Virus record (IMG/VR): IMGVR_UViG_3300025099_000068
Coordinates: 1 to 35,559 of that record
DNA length: 35,559 nucleotides
Direction: 5' to 3' (one strand)
From: a virus
The notes below the pieces were generated by a model, which made no database searches, was not told where the DNA came from, and saw nothing but the letters and a program-made list of their open reading frames with translations. A program made the translations under genes and the position numbers. How positions within the stretch are numbered: the first letter of the stretch is position 1; the number at the start of each line of letters is the position of its first letter. This document shows positions 15,637-25,089 of this stretch, piece after piece.

Positions 15637-15774
15637 ATGAATACATACATTGTTACTTGCCGCACTGCAAATTGTCGAAATAAAGACGTTGGAATAGAGG
15701 TAATAAAGCCTGCTGACGGTGACGTTATATGTGGTCCGTGTAAGCAACCTATTACTGATGTAGTGGAGAAATAA
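15637..15774 (+). CDS. 45-residue zinc-ribbon-like protein
   Basis: 45 residues from ATG 15637, with GGAGG 10 nt upstream inside the fibre gene's last codons. C8 and C13 (TCRTANC) pair with C32 and C35 (CGPC), a compact C-x4-C ... C-x2-C zinc-ribbon-like layout. The stop overlaps the next ATG (TAATG). No specific family recognised. Confidence 0.65.
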   Translation: MNTYIVTCRTANCRNKDVGIEVIKPADGDVICGPCKQPITDVVEK

Positions 15775-16133
15775 TGAGTGAGGACGCGCCGACATCATGG
15801 AAAGAAGTAGGGCTAAAGAAAACGACTCTAGGGTTTGTTGCTTCCTGCGTGACTCTGGGGGCTGTCATTGCATGGCAAAGCTCAATGGTAGTCGGAAGAA
15901 TAAGCGATCTCGAAAGAAGCGTTCAACACTTTGACAATGGTATAACAACCGTTGTTGGAGAAGACATGGACGAGTTGCGTCAACAAATGAATGTCTTAGA
16001 TGACAACATGGACAACTTAAATACGTTGCGTGCCGCAGACTTAGAACGAAACACCCCTCAGTGGATAACTGACGAAATAAACAACCGCTTAATACTGGTA
16101 GAAGTTCAAGTCCAAAGCCTATTAGATGACTAG
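15774..16133 (+). CDS. Membrane-anchored coiled-coil protein (119 aa)
   Basis: 119 residues: a charged N terminus (1-17), one membrane span (about 18-36, TLGFVASCVTLGAVIAW), then a helical, coiled-coil-like region (RISDLERSVQHF ... DELRQQMNVLDDNMDNLNTL). The topology, with a short tail and a long helical domain on the other side, could suit a lysis accessory protein or a DNA-ejection protein. It overlaps the next gene by 8 nt. No family assigned. Confidence 0.6.
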   Translation: MSEDAPTSWKEVGLKKTTLGFVASCVTLGAVIAWQSSMVVGRISDLERSVQHFDNGITTVVGEDMDELRQQMNVLDDNMDNLNTLRAADLERNTPQWITDEINNRLILVEVQVQSLLDD

Positions 16134-16323
16134 CAATATCGTAAAGATTTTAGGGGCAATAGCGGCTTTAGCTACTGCAATAACTGGGACTGTGGTGGCA
16201 TTTACTGGGGGCGGTGATGATTCACCGCAACCTGTGACAACGATCATTATTCAACAACCTGGCGATTATCAAAATTTTTTAGATTCGACTGATTTGTCTT
16301 ACTACCAGAATTTGAAGCAATGA
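16126..16323 (+). CDS. Small membrane protein, second in cluster (65 aa)
   Basis: 65 residues with a hydrophobic span near the N terminus (about 5-27, VKILGAIAALATAITGTVVAF), a Gly/Asp-rich turn and a polar Tyr/Gln-rich tail. Resembles small holin-like or membrane-anchored proteins in size and topology only. Its stop overlaps the next ATG by ATGA. Confidence 0.6.
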   Translation: MTSNIVKILGAIAALATAITGTVVAFTGGGDDSPQPVTTIIIQQPGDYQNFLDSTDLSYYQNLKQ

Positions 16324-16544
16324 TCGCTGAACTTATTGGGGCTATTGGATTGGTAAGTGCAGCGTTAGTAAGCAGCGTGTTCGGATATTTAGCGAAAAAG
16401 TTTAGAAAAGAGAACGAAATACAACATTTGTCAACCTCGTTACAACTTAAAGGTATTAGTGAGGATGTAAAAGAGCTTCGGGACTCCATTGGGAGTGTTA
16501 GAAGCGCACAACAACGCCACTTGGAGTGGCACTCTACACAATAG
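16320..16544 (+). CDS. Small membrane protein with helical tail, third in cluster (74 aa)
   Basis: 74 residues: an N-terminal membrane span (about 2-24, IAELIGAIGLVSAALVSSVFGYLA), a basic patch (KKFRKENE) and a helix that may form a coiled coil (SEDVKELRDSIGSV). It is coupled to the preceding membrane protein by ATGA. Possibly a holin or antiholin, but the recognised r1t-type holin is next to the endolysin at 24553, so the role here is open. Confidence 0.6.
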   Translation: MIAELIGAIGLVSAALVSSVFGYLAKKFRKENEIQHLSTSLQLKGISEDVKELRDSIGSVRSAQQRHLEWHSTQ

Positions 16545-16558
16545 GGAAGGGAATAGTT

Positions 16559-16747
16559 ATGCAAATTGATGTTCAAGATGTATTGCAACATTTATCTGAT
16601 CGAGGAAGGTTGGAATGGGAAGCCGCTGTTTTACGCGCTGAAAATGCGTCTTTACAACAGGCTTTACTGGGGGTTACTGATGAAGTGATTCCAGACAATG
16701 TTATTCAAATGTCAGATGATGCTGAAAATGGGACAGAAACAGCATAG
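16559..16747 (+). CDS. Small acidic helical protein (62 aa)
   Basis: 62 residues starting MQIDVQDVLQHLSDRGRLEW, with a helical, coiled-coil-like middle (LEWEAAVLRAENASLQQALL). The ATG at 16559 is preferred over an in-frame ATG at 16526, which would overlap the upstream gene; a weak purine-rich SD (GGGAAGGGAA) lies upstream. Function unknown; may pair with the virion proteins downstream. Confidence 0.6.
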   Translation: MQIDVQDVLQHLSDRGRLEWEAAVLRAENASLQQALLGVTDEVIPDNVIQMSDDAENGTETA

Positions 16748-16753
16748 TTTGAG

Positions 16754-17155
16754 ATGACTATACCTGCCGCCCCTTATGGGGGATATTCACTAGCCAATTT
16801 AACAAGCGAGTTGGGGTTAGTTCAGTCTGCCCGCGACAAGGTTAATCGTAACATTGTTCCTACTCGTTCTAATTTGGAGAGGAAATATAAGGGGATTCGT
16901 GAGCAGTTGCCTGGTCAATATGCTCGTCGTGGGATGGTGAATAGCGGTATTTTCAACAAGTCTTACGCTCGTTCTTTTGAAGAACAAGAGCGTGCGAGAC
17001 AGAGTGTGGAGCAGAACTTTAATGATGCGTTGGAGCAACTATTTTTACGCCAGTCGGCGGCTGAGTCTTCGTATGCGGAATCAGCAGGTCAACAGGCGTT
17101 GGAGGATTATCTGGCGAAAGCTGCTTTGGCTGCTGAAATAAAGGATGTTCTTTAA
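16754..17155 (+). CDS. Helical protein, possible small internal virion protein (133 aa)
   Basis: 133 residues, strongly helical from about 15 on (SARDKVNRNIVPTRSNLERK, EEQERARQSVEQNFNDALEQ). A Pro/Gly N-terminal segment (IPAAPYGGYS) precedes the helices. No named domain recognised. It lies directly upstream of two proteins that look like ejectosome components, so a minor internal virion role is inferred. Coupled to the next gene by TAATG. Confidence 0.6.
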   Translation: MTIPAAPYGGYSLANLTSELGLVQSARDKVNRNIVPTRSNLERKYKGIREQLPGQYARRGMVNSGIFNKSYARSFEEQERARQSVEQNFNDALEQLFLRQSAAESSYAESAGQQALEDYLAKAALAAEIKDVL

Positions 17156-18537
17156 TGGGGGGGATGGATGCGTATTATCAACTTTTGAGAGATCAGGCTG
17201 ATAATACTTTTAACACTAATAAAGGGTATTGGGATGATTACAAGGCGACTGAAACAACAAACATTGCTGATGTTTTAAGTAAGGGTCTTGCAAGGTATGA
17301 CACGTTAGAAACTGATCGTACTGCTCAGTTGAACACTCAAGAGTCTGACTTGATGGCTCGGTTGGCTGATATTGAGTCTGCTCGCCGTAATGAGGGCGCG
17401 TTGATGCGTGCCGCTCAACAACGGCAGATGCAGGGTTCTATTGGTGATTTGGCTTCTCGTCAGGCTTCTAATGCTCAGGCTTTGCAGGCGAGAGGTATTG
17501 ATGCTTCTCGTTTGGGTGGTTCTAATGCGGAGGCTATGGCGATGTTGCAGTCTCAGCAGGCTTCTCAACGAGATTTGGGTGATCGTTTAGCTAGGGCTGA
17601 GTCGGTTGCTGCTGAGGATCGTCGTCTTTCTGGTGCTTCTGGTTTTGATGACGCTGAGGCTCTTTTGGCGGCTCATTTGTATGCTGGTCGTACAGGGTTG
17701 GAAGACACGGCTGCGACTTCGACTTCTGATTTGGACAGGTTGATTATGGGGAAGATGCAGGAAATTATTTCTCAGCGTGATTCTCGTTACGATCAGGTTA
17801 ATGCGGTTGAAACGGAAAACAGGATTAAGCAGCAGCAGGCTGCGGCGGCTGCGGCTCAACGTAAGGCGGATAATGCTGAAGCGGATCAGTTGCAGGCTAA
17901 CGCTATAGTTTCGCTTATCAATAGCCGACCAGGAATAGCAGAAACAGCGGGAGGTCAGGTAACTTATGAAGCGGCTTTGGCGGCTGTTCAAGGAGGCTTA
18001 GGGGATACCTTACTTTCTTTAGCTGTTAATGATGCTGCTTCTGCTGTGTCACTTCTTAACGATCAGGAAGCTGATGTGGAAGGTAAAGCTACTTTCATAG
18101 CGACTGTTGAAGCGCTTGGCTTAACTGAACAGATACCTAATGCGGGTGAGCTTTGGGAGATAAGCGCTGAAGTTGCGAATAATACACTTAACTATGAGTT
18201 AGGGGAGCAGAGAAACGAAGCGCCCCCTTCTCCTCCGTTTACGGTTCCAACAGACTTACTTAATTCTGAATATGGGGACTTGTTTGCTGGTGTAGAGACA
18301 GTTGAAGATTTTGAAAATGTTTCACAAAATGTTGCGACCCTTGAGGCTCTAAATGAAATGCTTTTCCCAGAAGAACCAGATTTGGGACCATTGCTGGAAA
18401 ATGACATTTATATAAAAGGTCAAACTGAACCCTTCTACACAGCAGGAACTCCGATTTCAGATATTGTGCCGTTCTTTAATATCAACGACTGGCTCACGGA
18501 GAACAAAAATACTTATTCTTATTCCCCATTCGAGTAA
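17155..18537 (+). CDS. Internal virion protein, coiled-coil type (putative, 460 aa)
   Basis: 460 residues, mostly long Gln/Ala/Arg-rich helices (about 1-260: MRAAQQRQMQGSIGDLASRQ, IKQQQAAAAAAQRKADNAEA), with a less helical, acidic C-terminal part (about 340-460). Such proteins in short-tailed phages are packaged in the head core and ejected with DNA to extend the tail through the envelope. Assignment rests on composition and position before the giant protein. A nearby ATG at 17164 is an alternative start. Confidence 0.6.
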   Translation: MGGMDAYYQLLRDQADNTFNTNKGYWDDYKATETTNIADVLSKGLARYDTLETDRTAQLNTQESDLMARLADIESARRNEGALMRAAQQRQMQGSIGDLASRQASNAQALQARGIDASRLGGSNAEAMAMLQSQQASQRDLGDRLARAESVAAEDRRLSGASGFDDAEALLAAHLYAGRTGLEDTAATSTSDLDRLIMGKMQEIISQRDSRYDQVNAVETENRIKQQQAAAAAAQRKADNAEADQLQANAIVSLINSRPGIAETAGGQVTYEAALAAVQGGLGDTLLSLAVNDAASAVSLLNDQEADVEGKATFIATVEALGLTEQIPNAGELWEISAEVANNTLNYELGEQRNEAPPSPPFTVPTDLLNSEYGDLFAGVETVEDFENVSQNVATLEALNEMLFPEEPDLGPLLENDIYIKGQTEPFYTAGTPISDIVPFFNINDWLTENKNTYSYSPFE

Positions 18538-18552
18538 GGCTAAATAAGTTTT

Positions 18553-21500
18553 ATGGCTGTCCCTAATGTTAGAACGATAAGTAACCTTCCTGGTCAAAAA
18601 AAACCGTTTACTCTGCCTGCTCAAACTGTACCTAGTTTTTCTTTAGACGATGATAGGGGTGAAGCTCGGCGAAAAGCATGGGAAGAAGAAGCCGCTATTG
18701 ATGCGGAAGAAGCGGAAAGTTATTTCGGCTGGTTCGGCGACGTTGTAGGCACAGTAACAAATACTTTAGGCACTGGACTTAACCAAGCGTGGAACTTACT
18801 CGCAGGAAACTATGGCGATGTTAAAGCCGCAGGAGATCAATGGGCTGCTAACCCTGTTACCGATGCAGGTCAAGGAGCACTATCTCTTTTAGGTGGAGCG
18901 TTTACCCCTCTTTTGGCTTTAGATAAGCCAAGAGCGGTAGTTGCTTCTACTATTAATGAAGCTATCGATGCTTTGCCGTTCACTAGCGGTGAAGCGAGTT
19001 GGGACGATTGGCACAACCAAATTCAATCCCATATCGGGATGGGCGATGTAATACAAAACCACGCGAGCTGGATTGGGGACATTGATTTGATGCCAGGTTC
19101 ACGTGAATGGAAACCTGTAGATAATGTGTTGGGGCTTGTTGGCGATGTTTTCACTGATCCTGCGAACTTGTTGTTCGGTTTGGGAACTATCACTAAAGCA
19201 GCAAAGTTGGGAACTAAAGGCGTTTCTTCTTTAATGTTGGAAGGCGCTCAGGCGACTGACAATTTGGTGATGAAGGATGTTTTAACTTTAACTTCTGCGT
19301 CGATTAAGTCGTCTGGGACTTTGACTGCTGGCGCACAGTTTTTAGAAGCAGCGTCTAAAGATTTATCTAAGAGTGCCGCTTATCGTGCTGCCGCTACTGA
19401 AGTAGCTGAAGGTTATGGGTTAAAAGTTGGTTTAGGTATTTATGTTCCTGGTTCTGGTTGGGCTGGCAGGAGACTTCGTTTAGAGGGAAGCAAGTTCGGT
19501 GAGCGTAGAGCGGGTCAGTTGCCTGAAATGTTGAAGGGTGGTTTCTCTAACGATGAGATAGCTACAGCGGTAAACATTATTCGTAACAATAATCGTTCTA
19601 AAGCAACGAGCCTTATAGGTAATAAAGGTCTTGAAGTTGTTGCTCGTCGAGCGTACACGACACCTCTCGCTATTCGTTTCGCTGAGCCTTTTCAACTGCC
19701 TGGAGCGACTGCGAAATTTATGACTGCTGTGCCTAGAGGCTACGCAAAAGTTGATGATTGGGGGATGAAAGTTACTGGTAAGAGTTTGCGTGAAGGTGTA
19801 GCTAAACACTTCAATAAGCGCCACTTTATTACGGCAGCGCTAAGAATGGCGGTAGCGAACAATGATGGGGTTACTGCTGGCGCTATGTTGGCGGCAGATG
19901 GCGAGATAACTCTCGCACAGGCAAGAGTTAATGCTCTTGTCGCTAAGGCACAAAATAAGGTGCAGGCTCTTTCTAAGAGGGCGCATGTCAACAGGTTAGA
20001 TACCCGCGATTTGACTCTTCTCGCTGAACATGATCCTCTCACTGTCGCAGATGGTGTATTCCCTAAACACATGAAGAACATGGATCAGGATGAATTGATT
20101 TCAATTCGTGAAGATTATTTAGAAATTGTTCGAGATTGGGAAGAAGCCATTGTTGATGCTTATGGCGGGTGGGAGAGTCCTATTGGTCGTCAAATTAAAG
20201 AGGTTAAAGAGTTAGAAGGCGACGGTTATCTGTTTCGTAAAATGACTAAAGAGGGTAAGGAACTTTTTGGTAAAGATTTTGGCGATAATGACTTAGCGGG
20301 AGCGCTTCTAAAAACGGATGAACAAACAAGGCAAGACGTTACCGCTGCTTCTTTAAGGAGCAGAACGTTAAAGCCAGGCGCTGTTATTACAGACCTTAAC
20401 GGTAAAAGTTTGAAATTGGAAGACCCTAGAGTTGTTGGTAAAAGTCTCCGTAAACAAATAAACGATCATTGGGGTTTCAAAGTTTTTGAAGATGATTTTG
20501 CGAAACTTTACGCCACTTACGCTGGTTCAGTTGGAGAAGATTTACAGTTCAGATATTTCATGAATGGGTTGAGAGATAAAGGCATTGTTATAGACATTGC
20601 TAAAAAAACTGTTAATGGCAAGGTTGTAGAATCTGACATTTTCAAGTTCATAGGAATGAACAGGAAAATAATTAGTGAAGCGGCAAAAGATTCAAATAAG
20701 GCTTCAAATGAAGCTAAAAAAGCTGTACAAAAACTTGCGGCGGATCAACAAGCCGCCGATAACGCCCAGTTATCGTATGCGGCACAGTTAGGTAAGACTG
20801 CTGAAGCTACTGATAAGGCGGCTAATATGGCTGCTCAGGCTGGGAAGATTCAGGTAGAAACTCAGGCGCTTCGTTCCGAGTTGCTCGATATTAATAGAAA
20901 ATTGCATGAGTTGTTACCTGAGTCTACTGTTGAGCGGGCTTTTCATCGTGAGCGTGTCTTCCCGAAGATTGTTCCTTTGATCGATCAGGCTATGGCTGTT
21001 ATTGCTCGTATGGAGCAATTAAGAGTTGTTACTGATGCTTTGGATCGTTTGGGGCAAGGGTATGTTGGTCTTTCTGCTCGTCAACAAGCGGCAACTGATC
21101 TTGCAGAAGCTGTTGCAGACAGTTCGCTGCTTCAAGGTTTGAGGGGTGTAGAAAACGTTAAGTTTGAAGATTTCTTAGCGCCGATACGCGCTGAGTTGCG
21201 TTTGTTGGATGACGAGTTGATTCCTGAATTGGCTCGTTTAACTAAGCAAGTTAATTTGTCTGACCAAACAGTTGTTGACATGGATTATATCTTTTCTAAA
21301 TTGGAAAGACCTTTTGGTTCTGCGAGAGTTAATACTCCTGGTACTCGTTCTGCTACTGCAAGTAAGAGGATGGAGGCTTGGGGTAGAAAGATTGATGAAA
21401 TACATGAGATCGAAGCTGATATAGGTGTCGATCATTTTTCTTCTGGTCATGTTGATTTGCCTGCGTTGGGGAAACTTATTGATGACTTGTCTGAGTGGGC

Positions 21501-23721
21501 GGCTTCTCCTGCGGGGCGCACTTTAAGTGATGATGTTGTTATTCCTGAAGAAGATATTGTTATGCGTCGTTTGGATGAAATTATCGAAGGGGCTGGGGTT
21601 GCTGGTGAAACTAGGGTTGCTTCCACTCAGAAGCAAATAGACCTTGAAGAGTTGTATTCCCGAAAAACTGAATTATCTGAAGAACTCGCTCAAAGAGGTA
21701 GCAGACTTTTCGTTACTGAAGAATTAACGGAAGCTCGACGTTTGGCTGGATTGGCTAAAGAAGCCCAAGACGCTCTTGCTGTAGCAGCGAGGGAAATGGA
21801 GAGTACTGCTGTTGTTGCTGGGAGAAGAGGCGGGTTTGACGGCGATCAGGTTATTTCCAACGCAGATGCCGCTGAAAAGGTTCGACGGCTTCAGAACGAA
21901 GCGAAGGTTTTGGAACTGGAAGCTCAAGCGAAAGTTATTAACGCCGCTCAGGTGCGTCGCGAGATGGAGCGGGAAATACACGTTGCTACTACGAGAACAT
22001 TTAATCAAGGTCGGGAAGCGATAAGGACTGCGGCTGAGGCTGGTCGTTTTATTGAGGTCAGTCCTGGTATTCGCCTTGATTTGGACCTTATGGATGACAT
22101 AGTTACTTTCGCTAATAATAATCCTGGTTCTTTATCTCCTGAAGAGTTCCAAATGCTGTTTTTAGACGGTACCCAGATGTGGGGTGCATGGAGAATTATC
22201 GGTCCTGAAGGCACTCCGTTTGCTCGTGATGTTGGGAAAGTTTTAGACGCTACTCGTATCTACAATTCAACGAAGCAAGCAGGCATGCTAGGACGGACTT
22301 TTGACCAGGTGACGAACTGGACTAAGGCTTGGCTGGTTGCTACTACAGGGTTTATTTCACGCAACGGCATGGGCGCTGTTGTTCAGAACGCTACTGCTGG
22401 TGTTGATGTGGCTTGGCATGGTCGAGTTATTGAAATGATGATGACCGCTCACCGAGCTGGCGATGGCGACATGCTGGTGGGGGCTAAACGTTTGGCTCAG
22501 ACTGGTCGTAAGCGTGGTCCTGTGGCGAGAACTGTTGGGATGAATCCTGGAACGAAAACTATTCCTGCTTCTGATTATGAGAATTTAGTGCGTTTGATGG
22601 AGTTGGGTGTCCGAGATCAGGGTATTACTTCTCAGTCTGTTTCTTATGGTCAGCGTTTTTGGGGTAAGCGTGGCGCTGTAGATATACCAGGAATAGGAAG
22701 AGTGGGCAGGTGGCAGTTCCCTGACGTTCTTGTAGGCGGTAAACGTATTACCTTGAATCCTTTAGATGCACAATTCGTGCTTCCAAAAGCAATTCGTCGA
22801 GGCAATGGTCTAATGGAGGATATGGTTCGTTTAGCGGCAGGAATGGATGGATTGTCTAAAGGTTTGGATGACGCTGCTGCTATTAACCGTGTTTACGATA
22901 TTCATTTCAACTACGCAGAAAAAACTGGCTTCCATCGTGGGACTTCTAGGGTTGTTCCGTTTTACACTTGGATGAGGTACAACGTGCCGTTCCAGATGCA
23001 ACAGATGGCTAAGAATCCTGGCAAATTCAACAAGTATTTTTCAATTAAAAGAAACATGGAGTTGGGGAATGAGGACACTGGCGAAGAGGTTCCTGATTAT
23101 TGGTTGAAACCTTTTGGTATAAAATTGCCGTTTAAGTTTGGTGGGTCGAGTGTGTATGGCATCCCTGATTTGCCGTTTATGGATGCGTTGCGTTATTCGC
23201 CAACGCAACCTATGGATTCTTTTTATCATTTCGCTGGGAGCGTCAACCCTTTAATTAAAGCTCCTGTTGAGGCTGTTACTGGCACACAGTTCTTTCACGG
23301 TATGAGCGTTAATGACCGTTACCAGAAGGCACCGACTGGATGGAGTAGTCCAGCATTTAAGCCTGTTATTACGGCTTTGCAGATTTTCAGCAGCGGGTTT
23401 GGTTTTGATCGTGCTTTTATTCGTGAAGCTGAAGATGGAACGATGATGGTTCGTGGAGATGTTGTTCATGTTGTGAACCAATTCATACCGTTTATGGATC
23501 GATTAAGGCGCTGGCGACCTAACGAGGAGAAGTATCAGGGCGATAAGTTGCAACAAACGTTAATTTCTAATTTATTTGGTTTGAATTTTCGTGTAAACAC
23601 TCCTGAAGTTCAAATAATGATGGAAGAGCAAAAAGAGTGGGAACAGCGTCAAATAACGATGGATCAGAACGATTTAGGGTTTGGTGACCGCGCAATAAGA
23701 GAACTTGGGGCTGACCGTTAA
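18553..23721 (+). CDS. Giant internal virion / DNA ejection protein (putative, 1722 aa)
   Basis: 1722 residues, the largest gene here. The N-terminal third contains Gly-rich helical stretches with possible membrane-active character (about 60-140 and 215-260). The middle (about 700-1150) is long helical and Ala/Glu/Lys-rich (AAKDSNKASNEAKKAVQKLA). The C-terminal region has aromatic and proline motifs (TSRVVPFYTWMRYNVPFQMQ, NPGKFNKYF; about 1470-1500) that recur in very large internal proteins of short-tailed phages. No lytic transglycosylase motif could be identified by eye. Likely part of the DNA ejection channel, comparable in role to T7 gp16; this is inference. Confidence 0.6.
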   Translation: MAVPNVRTISNLPGQKKPFTLPAQTVPSFSLDDDRGEARRKAWEEEAAIDAEEAESYFGWFGDVVGTVTNTLGTGLNQAWNLLAGNYGDVKAAGDQWAANPVTDAGQGALSLLGGAFTPLLALDKPRAVVASTINEAIDALPFTSGEASWDDWHNQIQSHIGMGDVIQNHASWIGDIDLMPGSREWKPVDNVLGLVGDVFTDPANLLFGLGTITKAAKLGTKGVSSLMLEGAQATDNLVMKDVLTLTSASIKSSGTLTAGAQFLEAASKDLSKSAAYRAAATEVAEGYGLKVGLGIYVPGSGWAGRRLRLEGSKFGERRAGQLPEMLKGGFSNDEIATAVNIIRNNNRSKATSLIGNKGLEVVARRAYTTPLAIRFAEPFQLPGATAKFMTAVPRGYAKVDDWGMKVTGKSLREGVAKHFNKRHFITAALRMAVANNDGVTAGAMLAADGEITLAQARVNALVAKAQNKVQALSKRAHVNRLDTRDLTLLAEHDPLTVADGVFPKHMKNMDQDELISIREDYLEIVRDWEEAIVDAYGGWESPIGRQIKEVKELEGDGYLFRKMTKEGKELFGKDFGDNDLAGALLKTDEQTRQDVTAASLRSRTLKPGAVITDLNGKSLKLEDPRVVGKSLRKQINDHWGFKVFEDDFAKLYATYAGSVGEDLQFRYFMNGLRDKGIVIDIAKKTVNGKVVESDIFKFIGMNRKIISEAAKDSNKASNEAKKAVQKLAADQQAADNAQLSYAAQLGKTAEATDKAANMAAQAGKIQVETQALRSELLDINRKLHELLPESTVERAFHRERVFPKIVPLIDQAMAVIARMEQLRVVTDALDRLGQGYVGLSARQQAATDLAEAVADSSLLQGLRGVENVKFEDFLAPIRAELRLLDDELIPELARLTKQVNLSDQTVVDMDYIFSKLERPFGSARVNTPGTRSATASKRMEAWGRKIDEIHEIEADIGVDHFSSGHVDLPALGKLIDDLSEWAASPAGRTLSDDVVIPEEDIVMRRLDEIIEGAGVAGETRVASTQKQIDLEELYSRKTELSEELAQRGSRLFVTEELTEARRLAGLAKEAQDALAVAAREMESTAVVAGRRGGFDGDQVISNADAAEKVRRLQNEAKVLELEAQAKVINAAQVRREMEREIHVATTRTFNQGREAIRTAAEAGRFIEVSPGIRLDLDLMDDIVTFANNNPGSLSPEEFQMLFLDGTQMWGAWRIIGPEGTPFARDVGKVLDATRIYNSTKQAGMLGRTFDQVTNWTKAWLVATTGFISRNGMGAVVQNATAGVDVAWHGRVIEMMMTAHRAGDGDMLVGAKRLAQTGRKRGPVARTVGMNPGTKTIPASDYENLVRLMELGVRDQGITSQSVSYGQRFWGKRGAVDIPGIGRVGRWQFPDVLVGGKRITLNPLDAQFVLPKAIRRGNGLMEDMVRLAAGMDGLSKGLDDAAAINRVYDIHFNYAEKTGFHRGTSRVVPFYTWMRYNVPFQMQQMAKNPGKFNKYFSIKRNMELGNEDTGEEVPDYWLKPFGIKLPFKFGGSSVYGIPDLPFMDALRYSPTQPMDSFYHFAGSVNPLIKAPVEAVTGTQFFHGMSVNDRYQKAPTGWSSPAFKPVITALQIFSSGFGFDRAFIREAEDGTMMVRGDVVHVVNQFIPFMDRLRRWRPNEEKYQGDKLQQTLISNLFGLNFRVNTPEVQIMMEEQKEWEQRQITMDQNDLGFGDRAIRELGADR

Positions 23722-23754
23722 AGAGAAATAGCGGGACAGAGTGGTCGTTTATAT

Positions 23755-24549
23755 ATGACTTACGACCTTCCAACTACTTCTAAGTGGGTTCGTACCGAAG
23801 AGTTACATCCGAAACTCAAATACAGGTTGAACGCATTTTTCAAAGATGACCGCATCAGAGGGCGTGTAGCCATTGTGAGCGGTGTACGGACTCTAGCGGC
23901 TCAACAAGCCCTATATGACAAGTATTTACGGTTTAAGCGTGGAGGTCCACGAGCCAACCTCGCAGCTAATCCAGCGAGAAGGCTCGCTAATGGCATGGTT
24001 GGAAGCCAACACATGACGCAGGAAGCCTTCGGAGGGTATGGGTTCGCTGTCGATCTGAGGATCATTAAGAAGAAAGAGATTTCTGAATCGCAGGTAAACA
24101 CGATTGCTAACCTTTTTGGTTTGCAGGCTCGTGTGCCTGCTGAGTGGTGGCATTTCACAGGTGGGATTCCATCTGGGAAAGATTACGAATGGTTTGATGC
24201 ACCAAGTGTCGCTGGCGACGCTGATTTAGATGCTGAGAAACTGGAACCTAAAAACGCTTTGCAGGTTTTCGCTGAAGCTGTCGCTGACGCTCGCAAACAT
24301 GTATTGCGTCAAGGAGACAGAGGGAAACCAGTTGAAGTTATGCAACTTTATTTAGAAAAACATGGTTTTGTAACTGCTAGAAAGAATCGACGTTCCGTTA
24401 AAGGTGCAGGTATCGACGGCGTGTTTGGGTTAGGCACACGGCGTGCCTTAATCGAATTTCAGAGAAATGAAGCGATTTCTATAGGCAACAAAATAACTGT
24501 AGACGGTATATGCGGACCTCAAACATGGTCTTGCTTAATAGAAGGATAA
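23755..24549 (+). CDS. Endolysin: M15 peptidase plus peptidoglycan-binding domain
   Basis: 264 residues, no signal peptide, so release needs a holin. The N-terminal domain (about 10-150) is a D-Ala-D-Ala carboxypeptidase/VanY-like M15 peptidase: SGVRT (42-46), SQHM (84-87, H86), FAVDLR (D100) and EWWHF (E130, H133) supply the likely zinc ligands and catalytic acid. The spacing between H86 and D100 is longer than usual because of an inserted EAFGGY segment. The C-terminal domain (about 184-264) is a PG_binding_1 repeat (GIDGVFGLGTRRALIEFQR, ITVDGICGPQTW). It cuts peptide stems of cell-wall peptidoglycan. Followed by the holin gene. Confidence 0.9.
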   Translation: MTYDLPTTSKWVRTEELHPKLKYRLNAFFKDDRIRGRVAIVSGVRTLAAQQALYDKYLRFKRGGPRANLAANPARRLANGMVGSQHMTQEAFGGYGFAVDLRIIKKKEISESQVNTIANLFGLQARVPAEWWHFTGGIPSGKDYEWFDAPSVAGDADLDAEKLEPKNALQVFAEAVADARKHVLRQGDRGKPVEVMQLYLEKHGFVTARKNRRSVKGAGIDGVFGLGTRRALIEFQRNEAISIGNKITVDGICGPQTWSCLIEG

Positions 24550-24552
24550 AAA

Positions 24553-24726
24553 ATGGATTATAGAGACATTATCGAGCGGGCTGTTTGGACTGCTCTTCAA
24601 TCATTTCTCGCTGTTTTCAGCATCACTGATTTGGCTACCCTTGAGGCGGCAAGTGTCGCTGGTATGGGTGCGTTAATTAGTGCGCTTAAAACTGTTGCTT
24701 CAACAAAATTAGCTTCTAGTAAATAA
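24553..24726 (+). CDS. Holin, r1t type (57 aa)
   Basis: 57 residues from ATG 24553, three nt after the endolysin stop. The sequence DYRDIIERAVWTALQSFLAV followed by an Ala-rich second hydrophobic segment (AASVAGMGALISALKTVAS) matches the two-segment pattern of r1t-type holins common in actinophages (RA.WTA.Q.FLA ... AA..AG..A.....L). It would form membrane lesions that let the endolysin reach the wall. Position right after the endolysin supports the call. Confidence 0.8.
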   Translation: MDYRDIIERAVWTALQSFLAVFSITDLATLEAASVAGMGALISALKTVASTKLASSK

Positions 24727-24732
24727 AAAAAA

Positions 24733-25089
24733 ATGTCTGATGCCGTTGATTCAGGTATCTGGAATGATTTTATGCGTTCGGCAGGGATCGACGCTGAACT
24801 TTCTATAAAGCGTTCGCTTGAAGCGACTCAGCACATGTTCGATTTAGAAGACGGCACTCATGGCAAATGGGTGGAAGACACTCTGGGGGTTCTTTTCAAA
24901 TGGGACGAGCATGATTTGTTTTCTTTCCTGGCGGCTTGGCATGACGCTAATGATGGTTCTTGGTCTGCTCAAAGAGCGATAGTGACGTGGATGGATTCGT
25001 TTGTCGAGTTCCTTGAACGTTGCGTAGGCGCTGAAGAGATTTGGGACTTTACTTTAGACGAAGGCGATGCTGGTTCAGAGGCAGCTTAA
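24733..25089 (+). CDS. Hypothetical acidic protein, last gene of late operon (118 aa)
   Basis: 118 residues, acidic and Trp-rich (WNDFMRSAGI, KWVEDTLGVLFKWDEHDLF), probably helical; no family recognised. There is no SD; the ATG follows an A-run (AAATAAAAAAAA). It ends convergent with the leftward replication operon and overlaps the 3' end of that operon's last gene by 41 bp. No strong terminator is visible at the junction. Confidence 0.65.
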   Translation: MSDAVDSGIWNDFMRSAGIDAELSIKRSLEATQHMFDLEDGTHGKWVEDTLGVLFKWDEHDLFSFLAAWHDANDGSWSAQRAIVTWMDSFVEFLERCVGAEEIWDFTLDEGDAGSEAA

